DNA from: Acinetobacter sp. ASP199
GTDB taxonomy: Bacteria; Pseudomonadota; Gammaproteobacteria; Pseudomonadales; Moraxellaceae
DNA: 64,000 nucleotides
Direction of reading: 5' to 3'
NCBI RefSeq assembly: GCF_022700675.1
Contig: NZ_CP062182.1
Coordinates: 992,001-1,056,000 of the forward strand
This document shows, piece after piece, positions 10,308-20,189 of this stretch (position 1 is the first letter of the stretch; each line of letters opens with the position of its first letter). Made by a program: the position numbers and the translations under genes. The notes under the pieces were generated by a model. The model was given only the letters and a program-made list of their open reading frames with translations, did no database searches and was not told the origin of the DNA.

Positions 10308-11378
10308 ATGACGACCTTAAAAAACGATCGTTTTCTGCGTGCATTGTTGCGTGAACCTGTAGATACTACACCCGTATGGATGATGCGCCAGGCAGGCCGT
10401 TATTTACCAGAATACCGTGAAACACGCGCCAAGGCAGGGGATTTTCTGTCTCTTTGCAAGAATACCGAATTTGCCTGTGAAGTGACCTTGCAGCCGCTAC
10501 GCCGTTATGAACTTGATGCTGCCATTTTATTTTCGGACATTTTGACTGTGCCGGATGCATTAGGTCTGGGCCTGTATTTCGAAGCCGGTGAAGGTCCTAA
10601 GTTTCATAAAACTGTACGTACTGAGCAAGATGTAGCGAATCTGCCAGCATTCAATGCCAAATCAGATTTGGACTATGTCATGAATGCGGTGACTACGATC
10701 CGTTCTGCATTGGGTGGACAAGTTCCCTTAATTGGTTTTTCTGGCAGTCCATGGACACTGGCGACGTATATGGTGGAAGGCGGTTCCAGCAAGGATTTCC
10801 GCTTTACCAAACAAATGATGTATTCACAGCCTGAAGTGCTGCATGCATTACTTGCACGTCTGGCAGATGCGGTAACTGATTACCTGAATGCCCAGATTGA
10901 TGCAGGTGCTCAGGCGGTACAGATTTTTGATAGTTGGGGTGGTGCACTAGCGCATCGTGAATATATCGAATTTTCACTTAATTATATGCAAAAAATTGTC
11001 GCAGGTTTGCAGCGTGAAAAAGATGGCCGCAAGATCCCTGTGATCCTGTTCACCAAAGGTGGTGGCCAGTGGCTTGAGCCAATGGTAGCCACAGGTGCAG
11101 ATGCTTTTGGACTGGACTGGACTACGCCGTTGAATGTTGCCCGTCAGACTGTTGCTGGTCGTGCAGCACTACAAGGCAACCTTGATCCTGCAACCTTATA
11201 TGGTTCTCCAGAGGCGATTGCTAAAGCTACCCGGCTGATGCTGGATGATGCATATGCCAATGGTGAAAAGACCGGTTATGTGGCAAATCTTGGACATGGC
11301 ATTACACAATGGGTAGATCCAGCCCATCCTAAAGCGTTTATTGATACCGTGCATGAGTACAGCGCTAAATATCTTTAG
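10308..11378 (+). CDS. hemE: Uroporphyrinogen decarboxylase
   Basis: A 356-residue protein of standard HemE length. It has the two family signatures [16 protein letters not shown] near residue 22, holding the substrate-binding Arg, and [17 protein letters not shown] near residue 144, plus the C-terminal NLGHGI segment. HemE decarboxylates the four acetate side chains of uroporphyrinogen III to give coproporphyrinogen III in cytoplasmic haem synthesis. It starts at ATG 10308 on the opposite strand from the L,D-transpeptidase gene, with about 200 bp between the divergent starts. A membrane protein gene follows after 10 bases and is probably cotranscribed. Confidence 0.97.
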   Translation: MTTLKNDRFLRALLREPVDTTPVWMMRQAGRYLPEYRETRAKAGDFLSLCKNTEFACEVTLQPLRRYELDAAILFSDILTVPDALGLGLYFEAGEGPKFHKTVRTEQDVANLPAFNAKSDLDYVMNAVTTIRSALGGQVPLIGFSGSPWTLATYMVEGGSSKDFRFTKQMMYSQPEVLHALLARLADAVTDYLNAQIDAGAQAVQIFDSWGGALAHREYIEFSLNYMQKIVAGLQREKDGRKIPVILFTKGGGQWLEPMVATGADAFGLDWTTPLNVARQTVAGRAALQGNLDPATLYGSPEAIAKATRLMLDDAYANGEKTGYVANLGHGITQWVDPAHPKAFIDTVHEYSAKYL

Positions 11379-11388
11379 GATGTAAACC

Positions 11389-12204
11389 TTGATCGACCTA
11401 TTTAAATCAGGGTTTGAATTTTCTTATAAGGCAGCTTCGGCTGCCTTATTTGGGATTTTACTCCTGCTGGCTTTTGCTTTTAGCGCTTCAATGGGGAGTG
11501 AACTGTTTTATGGTTTCTACCGTTATGACTATCTTCTATTTTATGCCCTGATTATTCAGGTCATTCTGCTGTATGCCAAATTAGAATCCTGGGCAGAAGC
11601 CAAAGTCATCGCGTTATTTCATATCCTGGCGATGGGCATGGAAATTTTTCTAACCCATCCAGCAATCGCTTCCTGGCATTATCCACAACCCGCCATTTTC
11701 AAGATCTTAACCGTACCCTTGTTTGCAGGCTTTATGTACTCGGCTGTGGGAAGTTTTTTCGCCCGTTCATTGCGTCTGTTTCAGGTTTCTTTTAATCGCT
11801 TGCCTGGTTTTGCCAATATGATGGCACTGGCCGTGTTGTCCTATATTAACTTCATGAGCAAGTTCTTTATTCCAGACTATCGTATTCTTCTATTTATCTG
11901 GAGTGCGCTGATCTTCTGGAAAACACAAATTCGCTTTCAGCTGAATCAGCATGCTTTTCAGTTGCCGATGTTGCCGATTTTGGTATTGCTGGCCTTTATT
12001 ATCTGGATTGCCGAAAACATTAGTACTTTTTATCAGATCTGGCTCTATCCAAGTCAGGTAGAGAAATGGCATATGGTGGGCTGGGGCAAACTCGGCTCAT
12101 GGTATTTATTGTTACTTTTAAGTCTTGTTCTCGTTTTAAAAATACTTGGCCATCGCGATTCAACCGGTCGCTGGACGTTAAGACAATACATGGGTTTAGA
12201 ATAA
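11389..12204 (+). CDS. Integral membrane protein of unknown function, DUF817-like in character
   Basis: A 271-residue protein with about eight hydrophobic segments and a basic cytoplasmic tail (GHRDSTGRWTLRQYMGLE). It starts at TTG 11389, with a GGA ribosome-binding element overlapping the hemE stop, so it is probably translated from the hemE mRNA. The run of membrane helices with conserved Trp, His and Pro (ILAMGMEIFLTHPAIASWHYP) resembles the DUF817 family, which I infer from memory of its general shape rather than from an alignment. There is no catalytic motif I can name. Confidence 0.7.
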   Translation: MIDLFKSGFEFSYKAASAALFGILLLLAFAFSASMGSELFYGFYRYDYLLFYALIIQVILLYAKLESWAEAKVIALFHILAMGMEIFLTHPAIASWHYPQPAIFKILTVPLFAGFMYSAVGSFFARSLRLFQVSFNRLPGFANMMALAVLSYINFMSKFFIPDYRILLFIWSALIFWKTQIRFQLNQHAFQLPMLPILVLLAFIIWIAENISTFYQIWLYPSQVEKWHMVGWGKLGSWYLLLLLSLVLVLKILGHRDSTGRWTLRQYMGLE

Positions 12205-12319
12205 AATTTTCATTTTGGTAGAAATTATTTTGCAATTGGTTGAAATGCAAGATAATCTGAATTGGTCGATTAAAAGACACTTTAGAATTAGAAAGACAAA
12301 CCATAAATTGTCAGGAGTA

Positions 12320-12796
12320 ATGAATATGTTTAAAAAAATCGCGCTTGCTGCTGTTGTTGCTTTAGGATCAACTGCTGCTTTTGCTGACCGTGATGCAGGT
12401 TGTGGTATCGGTTCACAAGTTTGGGCAGGCCAATCTGGTAAGGTTGCAAAAATCTTGGCAGCAACAACAAATGGTATTTTTGCGAACCAATTATTTGGTA
12501 TTACTTTTGGAACATTAGGCTGTAGCGGTACTGGTACAGTAACTGCACAAGTGGTAACTTTTACCAACGAAAATGCAGAATCTTTAGCGCGTGATATGGC
12601 AGTAGGCCAAGGCGAAAGCTTAAATGTTTTAGCAGAATTGTTAAACATTAAAGCAGATGACAAAGCACGTTTCTTCACAGTTTCTAAACAAAACTTCGGG
12701 ACAATTTATTCTGCAGAAAACCAAACTTCATTAGAAGTGCTCGCTTCTTTACAAGCAGTTATGGCAAATGATGATGTCTTAAAAGCATACGTTTAA
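12320..12796 (+). CDS. DUF3015 family exported protein
   Basis: The start chosen is ATG 12320, preceded by AGGAG; the longer open frame from 12215 has no ribosome-binding site. The product is 158 residues with a clear signal peptide (MNMFKKIALAAVVALGSTAAFA) and a mature part beginning DRDAGCGIGSQVWAG. That start, the TTNGIFANQLFGITFGTLGC block and the second Cys are typical of DUF3015, a periplasmic family of unknown function that is common in gammaproteobacteria. The two Cys may form a disulfide. A DUF4105 gene follows after an intervening terminator. Confidence 0.85.
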   Translation: MNMFKKIALAAVVALGSTAAFADRDAGCGIGSQVWAGQSGKVAKILAATTNGIFANQLFGITFGTLGCSGTGTVTAQVVTFTNENAESLARDMAVGQGESLNVLAELLNIKADDKARFFTVSKQNFGTIYSAENQTSLEVLASLQAVMANDDVLKAYV

Positions 12797-12804
12797 TATG
12801 TCTC

Positions 12805-12833
12805 AAAACCCTGTCTTTTGGCAGGGTTTTCTC
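12805..12833 (+). terminator. Intrinsic terminator after the DUF3015 gene
   Basis: Stem AAAACCCTG...CAGGGTTTT with a short loop lies immediately after the stop. The DUF4105 gene starts 26 bases later, so partial read-through is possible. Confidence 0.8.
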
Positions 12834-12858
12834 CATCTAAAAAATACAATGTCATTCT

Positions 12859-14745
12859 ATGAAGCCTAAATCCATATTCTTTTTTTTTCTTTTATTTCAT
12901 TCTTCTTTTATTTCTGCATCAACCACGATCAGTGAACATTATCAAGATAAAGCAACGCAATTACTGTTGGTCAATGATCCTGTATGGCAACGATTACTCT
13001 ATGCTACACCACAAAAAAATAGTGAAGTAGATTATGCAGGCTTTTTCTATGCACAAAATGGAAAGACTCATCTAGAACAAGAATTAAAGCAGAATATAGC
13101 AGCACTATTTGTCAAAGCTGAAAATAACCAATCCATCCGATGTAAATTTCCCGCGAGAAGTGAATTTCTGATTCAAAAACTACAGATTCCTCTTACGGAA
13201 TTGCCAAATGTTGAGTGTTCAGAATTTACAGCATGGATTGGAGAAATTAAGCCTTATAAAGCGACTCTAATTTATGCAACGGATTTTATGGGCAATCCAA
13301 GTTCGATGTTTGGACATACTTTATTAAGATTAGATCCTAAAAATCAAAAAGAATTGAATTTGGTTTCCTATGCCGTGAATTATGCAGCGACTGTCCCAGG
13401 GGAACAAAGTTGGTCTTATGCATGGAAAGGCTTGACCGGGCAATATCCCGGTGAATATTCTCTAATGCCTTATTATCGCAAAGTAAAAGAATATGGCGAT
13501 TTTGAAAGTCGTGATTTATGGGAATATGAACTTGCATTGAATGAGCAAGAAACCCGGTTTTTAGTGAAACATATATGGGAATTAAAGCATGTTCAGTTTC
13601 CTTATTATTTCATTAATGATAACTGCGCCTATCGCTTACTGGGCTTAATCGATTTAGTTCGTCCACAAGCGAATTTACAACAACGATTTAAAGTCAGTGC
13701 AATCCCGATTGAAACCATTAAAGCGATTCAGGATGAACAGCTGATTCATTCTGTTGAATATCGACCTGCTTTAGAAACCCAGCTTAATGCTCAAGCAAAC
13801 CAACATGGTTACTCTTTGGCAAAAGCTGCACATGCATTAACACAAAAAGACCGTAGTGAATTTACATCTTTCCTAAAATCCTATTCAGTACAAGATCAAA
13901 CCAAAACTTTAGAAATGGCATATGATGATCTTTACTTGCAATTGATTGGTCGCAAGATTGATCCCAAAGTCGCTGAACCTAAATTAAGACAGTTGTTAAT
14001 ACTCCGCAGCCAGATAGATCTTGATAAACAGCGCGCTATTTTAGCAACGCCTAAAGTTGATCCTGTAGATAGTCACCATGCACGGAAAATCTCAGTAGGT
14101 GTTGGTAAAGTGCAAGGTGATGATGTTGTTACAATAGGGCATCGTCAGGCTTATCACGATTTAATCGATCCCCAAGGCGGATATCGAATAGGGACACAAC
14201 TCAAGTTACTAGATGGTCAAATTCAATATCGACATGACAAAATAAAATTAGAGTCATTCGACCTTTTAGATGTTAATTCCTATAATCCGATTACAGCATT
14301 TAAAACACCGCTCAGTTGGGGCTTTAATCTGGGCTGGAAACAGGAAGCTCTTGATCGGGAAGGCGGGTTCAGTACTGAGCAGCAGCATGGTGTAGCCAAT
14401 TTTCAGGTGCAGGGGGGCTATAGTTGGGCGAATGCCGAACGTGAACATTTATGCTATGTGCAATTACAAACGCATTTGCAGACAGGAAAAGCACTTGATG
14501 ATGGCTGGCGTGCAGGTCTGGGGCCAACAGCAGGCTGTCAGAATATCTGGACGGACCGAATGAATAGTCTGGTACAGATAGAGCTTCCTTATTGGCATGA
14601 CAGTCAGCAATGGATGCTCAACCTGAATACAGAGCTGCAATATAGCCTGAATATGCAAAATGCCATTCGGATTGGATGGCAATACCAGCAGCAGGGTAGT
14701 GTGGACTGGCAGGCATTGCACCTTCATTATATTCACTATTTTTAA
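12859..14745 (+). CDS. DUF4105 (Lnb N-terminal periplasmic domain) protein
   Basis: A 628-residue protein with a phenylalanine-rich signal peptide (MKPKSIFFFFLLFHSSFISAS). The centre has the DUF4105 hallmarks FMGNPSSMFGHTLLRLD near residue 150 and INDNCAYRLLGLIDL near residue 260. The conserved His in the first and Cys in the second fit a permuted papain/NlpC-type fold, so hydrolase activity is possible but unproven. The last ~230 residues are rich in alternating aromatic positions and end HYIHYF, which would suit an outer-membrane barrel. That gives a model of an outer-membrane protein with a periplasmic enzymatic domain. The function is unknown. Confidence 0.8.
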   Translation: MKPKSIFFFFLLFHSSFISASTTISEHYQDKATQLLLVNDPVWQRLLYATPQKNSEVDYAGFFYAQNGKTHLEQELKQNIAALFVKAENNQSIRCKFPARSEFLIQKLQIPLTELPNVECSEFTAWIGEIKPYKATLIYATDFMGNPSSMFGHTLLRLDPKNQKELNLVSYAVNYAATVPGEQSWSYAWKGLTGQYPGEYSLMPYYRKVKEYGDFESRDLWEYELALNEQETRFLVKHIWELKHVQFPYYFINDNCAYRLLGLIDLVRPQANLQQRFKVSAIPIETIKAIQDEQLIHSVEYRPALETQLNAQANQHGYSLAKAAHALTQKDRSEFTSFLKSYSVQDQTKTLEMAYDDLYLQLIGRKIDPKVAEPKLRQLLILRSQIDLDKQRAILATPKVDPVDSHHARKISVGVGKVQGDDVVTIGHRQAYHDLIDPQGGYRIGTQLKLLDGQIQYRHDKIKLESFDLLDVNSYNPITAFKTPLSWGFNLGWKQEALDREGGFSTEQQHGVANFQVQGGYSWANAEREHLCYVQLQTHLQTGKALDDGWRAGLGPTAGCQNIWTDRMNSLVQIELPYWHDSQQWMLNLNTELQYSLNMQNAIRIGWQYQQQGSVDWQALHLHYIHYF

Positions 14746-14798
14746 GTGAAGTTTCGAGTAAAATATCTAAAAGTTACTGATTTAAATAAAAAATAAAC

Positions 14799-15190
14799 GA
14801 CAAATTTGGTCATGCAGCGGGTGATCTGGCCCTGAAATTTATTGCAGATGGATTGCAAAAAACAGTCAGGGCAGTGACTATGCTTTCCGGGTTGGTGGTG
14901 AAGAATTCTGATTGTTGCTGGTTGATATTGATCAACGCCGTGCCATGAATATCGCAGAAAATATCCGTAAATTTATTGAAGCGGGTATCATCACGACTGT
15001 ATAGGGGATGCAGTTCAAGTTTACTGTAAGTATTGGTTGTGTGATTTATGATGGTCATCCAGACTACCAGAAATTTCTGGATACTGCTGATACAGCTTTA
15101 TATGCAGCGAAAAATACCGGTCGTAATCGGGTATATCTGGCAAAAAATGACCCGGATGCACGAGTATTGAATACGCCATCACTAACCTAA
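14799..15190 (+). pseudogene. Remnant of a diguanylate cyclase (GGDEF) gene
   Basis: Only the second half of a GGDEF domain remains. Reading starts with DKFGHAAGDLALKFIADGLQ. After a frameshift near 14866 it continues GSDYAFRVGGEEF, then an in-frame TGA, then LLLVDIDQRRAMNIAENIRK. A TAG follows and the tail is FTVSIGCVIYDGH...TADTALYAAKNTGRNRV. These are the substrate-binding, GGEEF catalytic and C-terminal landmarks of the domain in the right order. With at least one frameshift, two stops and no 5' half, it cannot make an active cyclase. It sits directly behind the DUF4105 gene and converges with the DUF4385 gene. Confidence 0.85.
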
Positions 15191-15191
15191 A

Positions 15192-15755
15192 TTATTGATG
15201 GGATTGTAACCACTCAATCCAGTCTTTAAATTTCTGTTTCTGCTTAATATATTCGGGATGAAGCTTAGCCTCATCCCATTTTTGTTTAAAGATACGTGCC
15301 GCTGCAGCCTTCACCGGGTCTTCTCGCTGGCGTGGTAATTCGTCTCTGCCATGAGCACCACTTAAGCCTTTTTTGTCATCTGGCACCGGACCATCATATT
15401 TTCTGCCCCCCTTATGATTGGCATAGCGGCGGGCACGGGTATAACCCATTTGCAAGAATTTACGCGCCATATCAGCACCGATAAAATCTTCCTTTTCCAG
15501 ATAATCCAGAAACAGGGCATAAATCTTGGTACTGCTCGCTTGAGCTTTTTCTTCATCGGCAAAGCGCCAATGCGGCAGTATTTCTGATTTATATGGTTCA
15601 ACTGAAAGCACACCCTGTTCACCACGTCCAATCCGGTACAATTCAGGTCGTTTTCTAAAATCAATTTTTTCAAAATCCAGCGAGTAATCAAAACTGGTCG
15701 AAGCCACCCGCGAGGTTTTACGGGGAATATTTTTTGAAGTCTTTTTAGTGGTCAT
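15192..15755 (-). CDS. DUF4385 domain protein
   Basis: A 187-residue basic cytoplasmic protein starting MTTKKTSKNIPRKTSR, preceded by GGAGG. The body has the DUF4385 features DYSLDFEKIDFRKRPELYRIGRGEQGVL near the N-terminus and YTRARRYANHKGGRKYDG in the middle. The family is widespread in bacteria and has no known function. The Arg/Lys-rich, Trp-containing composition would suit nucleic-acid binding, which is only inference. It stops two bases past the end of the GGDEF remnant on the other strand. Confidence 0.8.
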   Translation of the reverse strand: MTTKKTSKNIPRKTSRVASTSFDYSLDFEKIDFRKRPELYRIGRGEQGVLSVEPYKSEILPHWRFADEEKAQASSTKIYALFLDYLEKEDFIGADMARKFLQMGYTRARRYANHKGGRKYDGPVPDDKKGLSGAHGRDELPRQREDPVKAAAARIFKQKWDEAKLHPEYIKQKQKFKDWIEWLQSHQ

Positions 15756-15982
15756 ATTTCCTCCCTACGTATCTATATTTCCCTATAAATGCCGGTCTGT
15801 ATTTTGAAGTCCATGATTTTTGGCAAGATGCATGTATTTTTATTAAGTGCATATAGGCAAGCAGATCAATCTGCATAACAGAACAGATGATCAGGAATAA
15901 TGTAGGATGGAAGAGTGCTAAAGCGGGTAGTGATGCTGTAACGAATTGTAGAAGTAGAATTTATTTATAATTTTAAAAAAGA

Positions 15983-16005
15983 AAAACCTGCAAAAGCAGG
16001 TTTTA
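15983..16005 (-). terminator. Intrinsic terminator overlapping the cupin gene's stop
   Basis: Stem AAAACCTGC/GCAGGTTTT with a short loop, then a T run on the minus strand. The hairpin begins at the stop codon itself. Confidence 0.75.
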
Positions 16006-16362
16006 GGCTTCAACTACGACAAAATATTTTTTTACTGCTTCAACTACTTCAAAAGTACCGACAAAGCTTGGCGGAATAATACCTGCATCACCCGCTTTGA
16101 TTTCTATATAACTTTCTTTGTTGGCATCATGCAGACGAACCATGCCTTCAATAACCGTAAAGAATTCTTGTTTATTCTCAGCAAATACAATATTCCATGC
16201 ACCGACTTCACATTCCCAGATGCCACAGTTCATATTGGGATGTTCATATAAACTTTGTGTAGAACGTTTAGGATTAGCTGCGACCAGGCGGTCAGGGCGG
16301 GGATAATCAATCGTGGTTTCACTCTGGGTTAAACCGTGACCTGCTAACCAAATCGATGACAT
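16003..16362 (-). CDS. Small cupin domain protein (DUF861 type)
   Basis: A 119-residue single-domain cupin. Conserved pieces are the NPKRSTQSLYEHP and GIWECEVGAWNI stretch, FFTVIEGMVRLHD (cupin core strand with the Glu-Gly turn) and GDAGIIPPSFVGTFEV. These match the EutQ-like cupin_3/DUF861 family of small soluble proteins whose ligands are mostly unknown. The usual metal-binding His pair is not obvious, so catalysis is doubtful. It sits between folE and DUF4385, each with its own terminator, and is probably monocistronic. Confidence 0.8.
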   Translation of the reverse strand: MSSIWLAGHGLTQSETTIDYPRPDRLVAANPKRSTQSLYEHPNMNCGIWECEVGAWNIVFAENKQEFFTVIEGMVRLHDANKESYIEIKAGDAGIIPPSFVGTFEVVEAVKKYFVVVEA

Positions 16363-16414
16363 GGTGAATCCTCAAGCTGAAGTTATCTAAAATTAAACAA
16401 ATTAAAGCACATGT

Positions 16415-16446
16415 AAAAAAGCCTCAACAAGTGTCGAGGCTTTTGA
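16415..16446 (-). terminator. Intrinsic terminator of folE
   Basis: Stem GCCTC/GAGGC extended by ACA/TGT pairing, followed by a T run on the minus strand just past the folE stop. Confidence 0.75.
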
Positions 16447-16457
16447 AATAAAAACGA

Positions 16458-17012
16458 TTAATACGTTTCAGGTACTGCACTCAGGAATTCACGACGTTCT
16501 TCTTTATTAGTTTTAAAATCACCCACAAAAGAAACGGTACGTGTCGTTGACTCCTGCTTGCCAACACCGCGCATCATCATGCACATATGTGCTGAATCAA
16601 TCACCACAGCCACACCACGTGCGCCAGTCACTTCAGCCACTGCTTCTGCAATTTGCTGGGTCAGATTTTCCTGAATCTGTAAGCGACGTGCAAACATTTC
16701 AGTAATACGGGCAAATTTAGACAGACCTAAAACACGGCCTTCTGGCAAATAAGCAATGTGCACACGACCATAAAATGGCAATAAATGGTGTTCACACAGC
16801 GAATAGAATTCGATATTTTTGACCAAAACCATCTCATGGTTATCAGACGGGAATACCGCATTATTGGTCACTTCTTCCAGCGTCTGGCTATAGCCGGAAG
16901 TTAAATACGAAAATGCTTTCGCAGCACGCACAGGCGTATCTTTGAGACCAGGGCGATTTAAATCTTCACCAACGGCAGTAAGAATGTTTGCGTAGGATTG
17001 CTGCATAGTCAT
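16458..17012 (-). CDS. folE: GTP cyclohydrolase I
   Basis: A 184-residue protein of typical FolE length. The zinc and active-site region is intact: [20 protein letters not shown] carries Cys and two His ligands, and [13 protein letters not shown] supplies the second Cys and the catalytic region. GLSKFARI and [15 protein letters not shown] are also conserved. It converts GTP to 7,8-dihydroneopterin triphosphate, the first step of tetrahydrofolate synthesis in the cytoplasm. It is a single gene, separated from the upstream Smr gene by about 90 bp. Confidence 0.97.
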   Translation of the reverse strand: MTMQQSYANILTAVGEDLNRPGLKDTPVRAAKAFSYLTSGYSQTLEEVTNNAVFPSDNHEMVLVKNIEFYSLCEHHLLPFYGRVHIAYLPEGRVLGLSKFARITEMFARRLQIQENLTQQIAEAVAEVTGARGVAVVIDSAHMCMMMRGVGKQESTTRTVSFVGDFKTNKEERREFLSAVPETY

Positions 17013-17099
17013 ATGACGTATTCACTTACACTGAGATAGAACAAGGACGGCATTGTAGCAGAAAACTATTACATTGCCTTAATTTGGAGTTAATTCCGA

Positions 17100-17783
17100 T
17101 TACTGTTTGAACTTTGGATTCTTTTCCGCACGCTTGAGCAGAACCAGCACAGCGCCAGTACCACCCTGATTTTCAGGTGCACTGACAAAGGCCAAAACAT
17201 CACGGTGTTGGCGTAACCAGCCATTTACATAGGTCTTTAAAATGGCTTCCGGACCTTTACCATGTACGATCTTAATCACGTTCTGGTTTTCATCTTTCGC
17301 CATCTGGATAATTTGCAATACGGCAACACGTGCTTCTTCCACGGTACACCCATGCAGATCAACTGCTTCATACCAGCGCAGGTTGCCGGCTTTCAGATCT
17401 TCAAAGACTTTGTGCTGTAGAGTTGCAATGCGATAGCTTAGCGTAGCCTGACTTCCAACCGGATTCAGCATGGCCTGGGTATCAGAAAGGGCGGTTTCGT
17501 CAGTCTGCATCGGACCTTCAGCAGCAGCACGTTTGGCAAGTGTCTGTGCATCAAGCTTTTTCTTGCGAGGTTTCTCGATGGCAATGCTGTTGCCATTGTC
17601 GATTTTTTTAACACCTTGCATTTGTTTACGGAATAATTCTAAATCTTCTTCCTGCTCTTGTTCAGGTGTTTTCACCACAGGTGCAGGCGCTTCTACACGT
17701 GGATTGGGATTACTGATTTGCTTTTTAAATTGCTTTAGCAAATTAAACTGATCTTTGGAAAGCGAAGAATCGTGTTTGCTCAT
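17100..17783 (-). CDS. Smr domain protein (MutS2 C-terminal-like)
   Basis: ATG 17783 gives a 227-residue protein (MSKHDSSLSKDQFN...); a TTG 54 bases upstream is unlikely. A charged, coiled N-terminal half leads into a C-terminal Smr domain: VDLHGCTVEEARVAVLQ near residue 145, then IKIVHGKG near 180 and VLAFVSAPENQGGTGAVLVLL. The LDLHG and HGKG motifs define Smr endonuclease domains. Stand-alone Smr proteins are thought to nick DNA or RNA; E. coli SmrB cleaves mRNA behind collided ribosomes. This protein has the length and layout of the YfcN/SmrB group, so a ribosome-rescue role is a reasonable inference. Confidence 0.85.
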   Translation of the reverse strand: MSKHDSSLSKDQFNLLKQFKKQISNPNPRVEAPAPVVKTPEQEQEEDLELFRKQMQGVKKIDNGNSIAIEKPRKKKLDAQTLAKRAAAEGPMQTDETALSDTQAMLNPVGSQATLSYRIATLQHKVFEDLKAGNLRWYEAVDLHGCTVEEARVAVLQIIQMAKDENQNVIKIVHGKGPEAILKTYVNGWLRQHRDVLAFVSAPENQGGTGAVLVLLKRAEKNPKFKQ

Positions 17784-18270
17784 AATCAAAAAACATGCAA
17801 GATGCGAAAATATTGATAAATTATAGTCCTGATTCAAGAAAATGAGAACTGTATTGCGCTCATACTATTCAGGTATTCTGTTCAAGTGAATATTTAATTG
17901 AAAGTTGAATGTGAATATTCAATAAATATTCGCCTTTATTATTTGATTTTTTAGGTCTTAATGTTCTTACAAACAAAATGTATTTGAGCTTATCCAAGCT
18001 GATAGGGGGCATTAGGTTAATATCAATTTAACTCATCATTATTGTCATGGTATTCACAACCACGCTTCCAAGTCAGATTACAGTAATGTTTCCATATTAA
18101 GATGCTCGATCAGATCATCAAGTAATAAACGGTCTTATATGACATACAGGGTTGAATTACCCGTATGAATTACTTTAGGTAGACTTGGTTTTGGGTACGA
18201 TTTTAATCTGGGGTAGAAGAGAAAAATAGATAAATTAGAAGGTCTAAAAGCTGATTGATTAAGTTAGAAA
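17784..18270. other. Intergenic region between the Smr gene and trpC
   Basis: A gap of about 490 bp. It holds a 7-bp palindrome (GAATATT...AATATTC) at 17913-17931 and otherwise AT-rich sequence without a reading frame I would support. The right end carries the trpC terminator. Confidence 0.4.
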
Positions 18271-18302
18271 AATCAGGGCAAAACGAATTTTGCCCTGAAT
18301 TG
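18271..18302 (-). terminator. Intrinsic terminator of the trpGDC operon
   Basis: An 11-bp stem TCAGGGCAAAA/TTTTGCCCTGA with a 4-nt loop, then ATTTTTCT on the minus strand, directly after the trpC stop. Confidence 0.85.
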
Positions 18303-18309
18303 AAGATTT

Positions 18310-19116
18310 TTATACTGATTCAGGCTCACCAAACAGTTCACGGAATGCATGATCCGGGCGTGGCTGTTTCATAAAGCTTTCACCCACCAAGAAGGCATGA
18401 ATATCATGTTCCTGCATCATCGCAACATCAGCCGGAGTGGCAATACCGCTTTCAGTTACCAATAGGCGAGATGGATCGAGTAGCTGTTTCAGACGCAGTG
18501 ATGTATTTAAATCAACATCAAAGGTCTTTAAGTTACGGTTATTTACACCCAACAGGCAGCGATCTGAAAGTTTCAGTGCACGCTCAAGTTCATTTTCATC
18601 ATGCACTTCAACCAACACATCAAGATTGTATTCAAAAGCAGTTTTTGACATTTCTTCCAGCTGCTGATCAGACAGGCAAGCCACAATCAGCAAGATACAG
18701 TCTGCATGTAAAGCACGTGCTTCAATCACCCCATACGGATCAATCAGGAAATCCTTGCGTAGTGCAGGCAAATCACAATGCGAACGGGCAATTTGAATGT
18801 TCTCATCAGCACCCTGGAAGAAATCCACATCAGTCAATACTGACAGGCAGGCTGCACCTGCATCCTGATACTGTGCGGCAATTTCTGCAGGATTGAAGTT
18901 TTCACGGATAATGCCTTTAGATGGAGACGCTTTCTTGATTTCAGCAATTACCCCTGGGCGCTTGGCCAGTAACGATTGAGCAAAGCCACGTACAGGTGTT
19001 GCACCTTGAGCAAGCTCTTCAACATCCTTATAACTTTTTTGCTTCAGACGTGCAGCAAATTCTTCTTTCTTTCGGTCTACGATCTTACCTAGAATCGTAT
19101 TTGCGATATCTACCAT
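18310..19116 (-). CDS. trpC: Indole-3-glycerol phosphate synthase
   Basis: A 268-residue TIM-barrel protein of standard monofunctional TrpC length (no fused TrpF). Signatures are VIAEIKKASPSKG with the catalytic Lys, LSVLTDVDFFQG, LRKDFLIDPYGVIEARALHADCILLI, LLGVNNRNLKTFDVD and VTESGIATPADV. It closes the ring of CdRP to give indole-3-glycerol phosphate. It lies 20 bases downstream of trpD and is the last gene of trpGDC. Confidence 0.97.
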   Translation of the reverse strand: MVDIANTILGKIVDRKKEEFAARLKQKSYKDVEELAQGATPVRGFAQSLLAKRPGVIAEIKKASPSKGIIRENFNPAEIAAQYQDAGAACLSVLTDVDFFQGADENIQIARSHCDLPALRKDFLIDPYGVIEARALHADCILLIVACLSDQQLEEMSKTAFEYNLDVLVEVHDENELERALKLSDRCLLGVNNRNLKTFDVDLNTSLRLKQLLDPSRLLVTESGIATPADVAMMQEHDIHAFLVGESFMKQPRPDHAFRELFGEPESV

Positions 19117-19136
19117 GATTAAAATTTCCTGCTGTC

Positions 19137-20186
19137 TTAAACGTCGTATTCTTTAAGCGTATTGCCAAATTCTGCCAAAATTCCCATTTTTTCTAGGGCT
19201 TGCCCCCCATAAATAATGTCATGGGCAAGGGCAACACCTTGTTTGTAGCTGGTAGTTAAACCAGATACATAAATACCTGCACCAGCATTAAGTGCCACCA
19301 TATTTGCGGCTTTTTCCCCAATTTCAGATTTCTTTTTGCTTAATGCGTCTTTAATCAGTTTTAAGCTGTCGGCAGCACAGTCAATGGTTAGACCTGTTAA
19401 GGTTTGCGAAGCAATATCGACCTGTTCAGGAATGATTTCCCATGCAGTGATTTCCCCATTTTTGAGTTCAGCCACATAAGTTTTAGAGGCTAAACTGATT
19501 TCATCTAAACCATCTTGTGAATGCACCACCATGACGTGTTCAGCACCAAGTTGCTTGAGTACTTCAGCCATTGGACGGCACAACTCATGCGAGAAAACAC
19601 CAATAACAAAGCGTTTTACTCCAGCCGGATTCGTAAGCGGGCCGAGTAAGTTGAAAATGCTACGGAACCCCAATTCTTTGCGTGGCGCAGCGGCATACTT
19701 CATGGCTTTGTGATGATTCGGTGCGAACAAGAATCCGACACCAATTTCACGAATGCAACGTTCACTTTGTTCAAGACTCAGATCAAGGCGAATACCCGCT
19801 TGTTCTAGGACATCCGATGAGCCTGATTTACCTGATACGCCACGACCGCCATGTTTTGCAACAGTACCGCCTGCAGCCGCAATCACAAAACTTGCTGCAG
19901 TTGATACGTTAAATAAGTTCTGACCATCACCGCCGGTACCGACAATGTCGACTAAATAAGGCAAATCGCTAACATCAATTTTCAGTGCCAATTCACGCAT
20001 GACACGTGCGGCAGCGGTAATTTCATCGATGCTTTCGCCTTTTAAGCGTAGACCCATCATCAGGGCGCCAATCTGTGCATCGGTGGCTTCACCCGACATG
20101 ATGCAACGCATCACATCTTCCATTTGTGGCTGGGTCAGGTGAATGTTTTTTGTAATATGGCTTAAAGCTTGTTGAATATTCATCAT
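19137..20186 (-). CDS. trpD: Anthranilate phosphoribosyltransferase
   Basis: A 349-residue protein. The PRPP-binding motif [15 protein letters not shown] lies near residue 86, and [18 protein letters not shown] and [25 protein letters not shown] are the family's metal and anthranilate-binding stretches. It transfers phosphoribose to anthranilate. It begins MMNIQQ; either Met could start. It is separated from trpG by three bases and so is translated from the same mRNA. Confidence 0.97.
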   Translation of the reverse strand: MMNIQQALSHITKNIHLTQPQMEDVMRCIMSGEATDAQIGALMMGLRLKGESIDEITAAARVMRELALKIDVSDLPYLVDIVGTGGDGQNLFNVSTAASFVIAAAGGTVAKHGGRGVSGKSGSSDVLEQAGIRLDLSLEQSERCIREIGVGFLFAPNHHKAMKYAAAPRKELGFRSIFNLLGPLTNPAGVKRFVIGVFSHELCRPMAEVLKQLGAEHVMVVHSQDGLDEISLASKTYVAELKNGEITAWEIIPEQVDIASQTLTGLTIDCAADSLKLIKDALSKKKSEIGEKAANMVALNAGAGIYVSGLTTSYKQGVALAHDIIYGGQALEKMGILAEFGNTLKEYDV

Positions 20187-20189
20187 TAT

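Noticed and set aside
12196..12678. A 160-residue antisense frame over the DUF3015 gene
   Set aside because: The plus-strand frame has a signal peptide, ribosome site and family match; the antisense has none.
17913..17931. AT-rich palindrome GAATATT/AATATTC as an operator or terminator
   Set aside because: No T tract follows, no nearby start depends on it, and such palindromes are expected by chance in AT-rich gaps.
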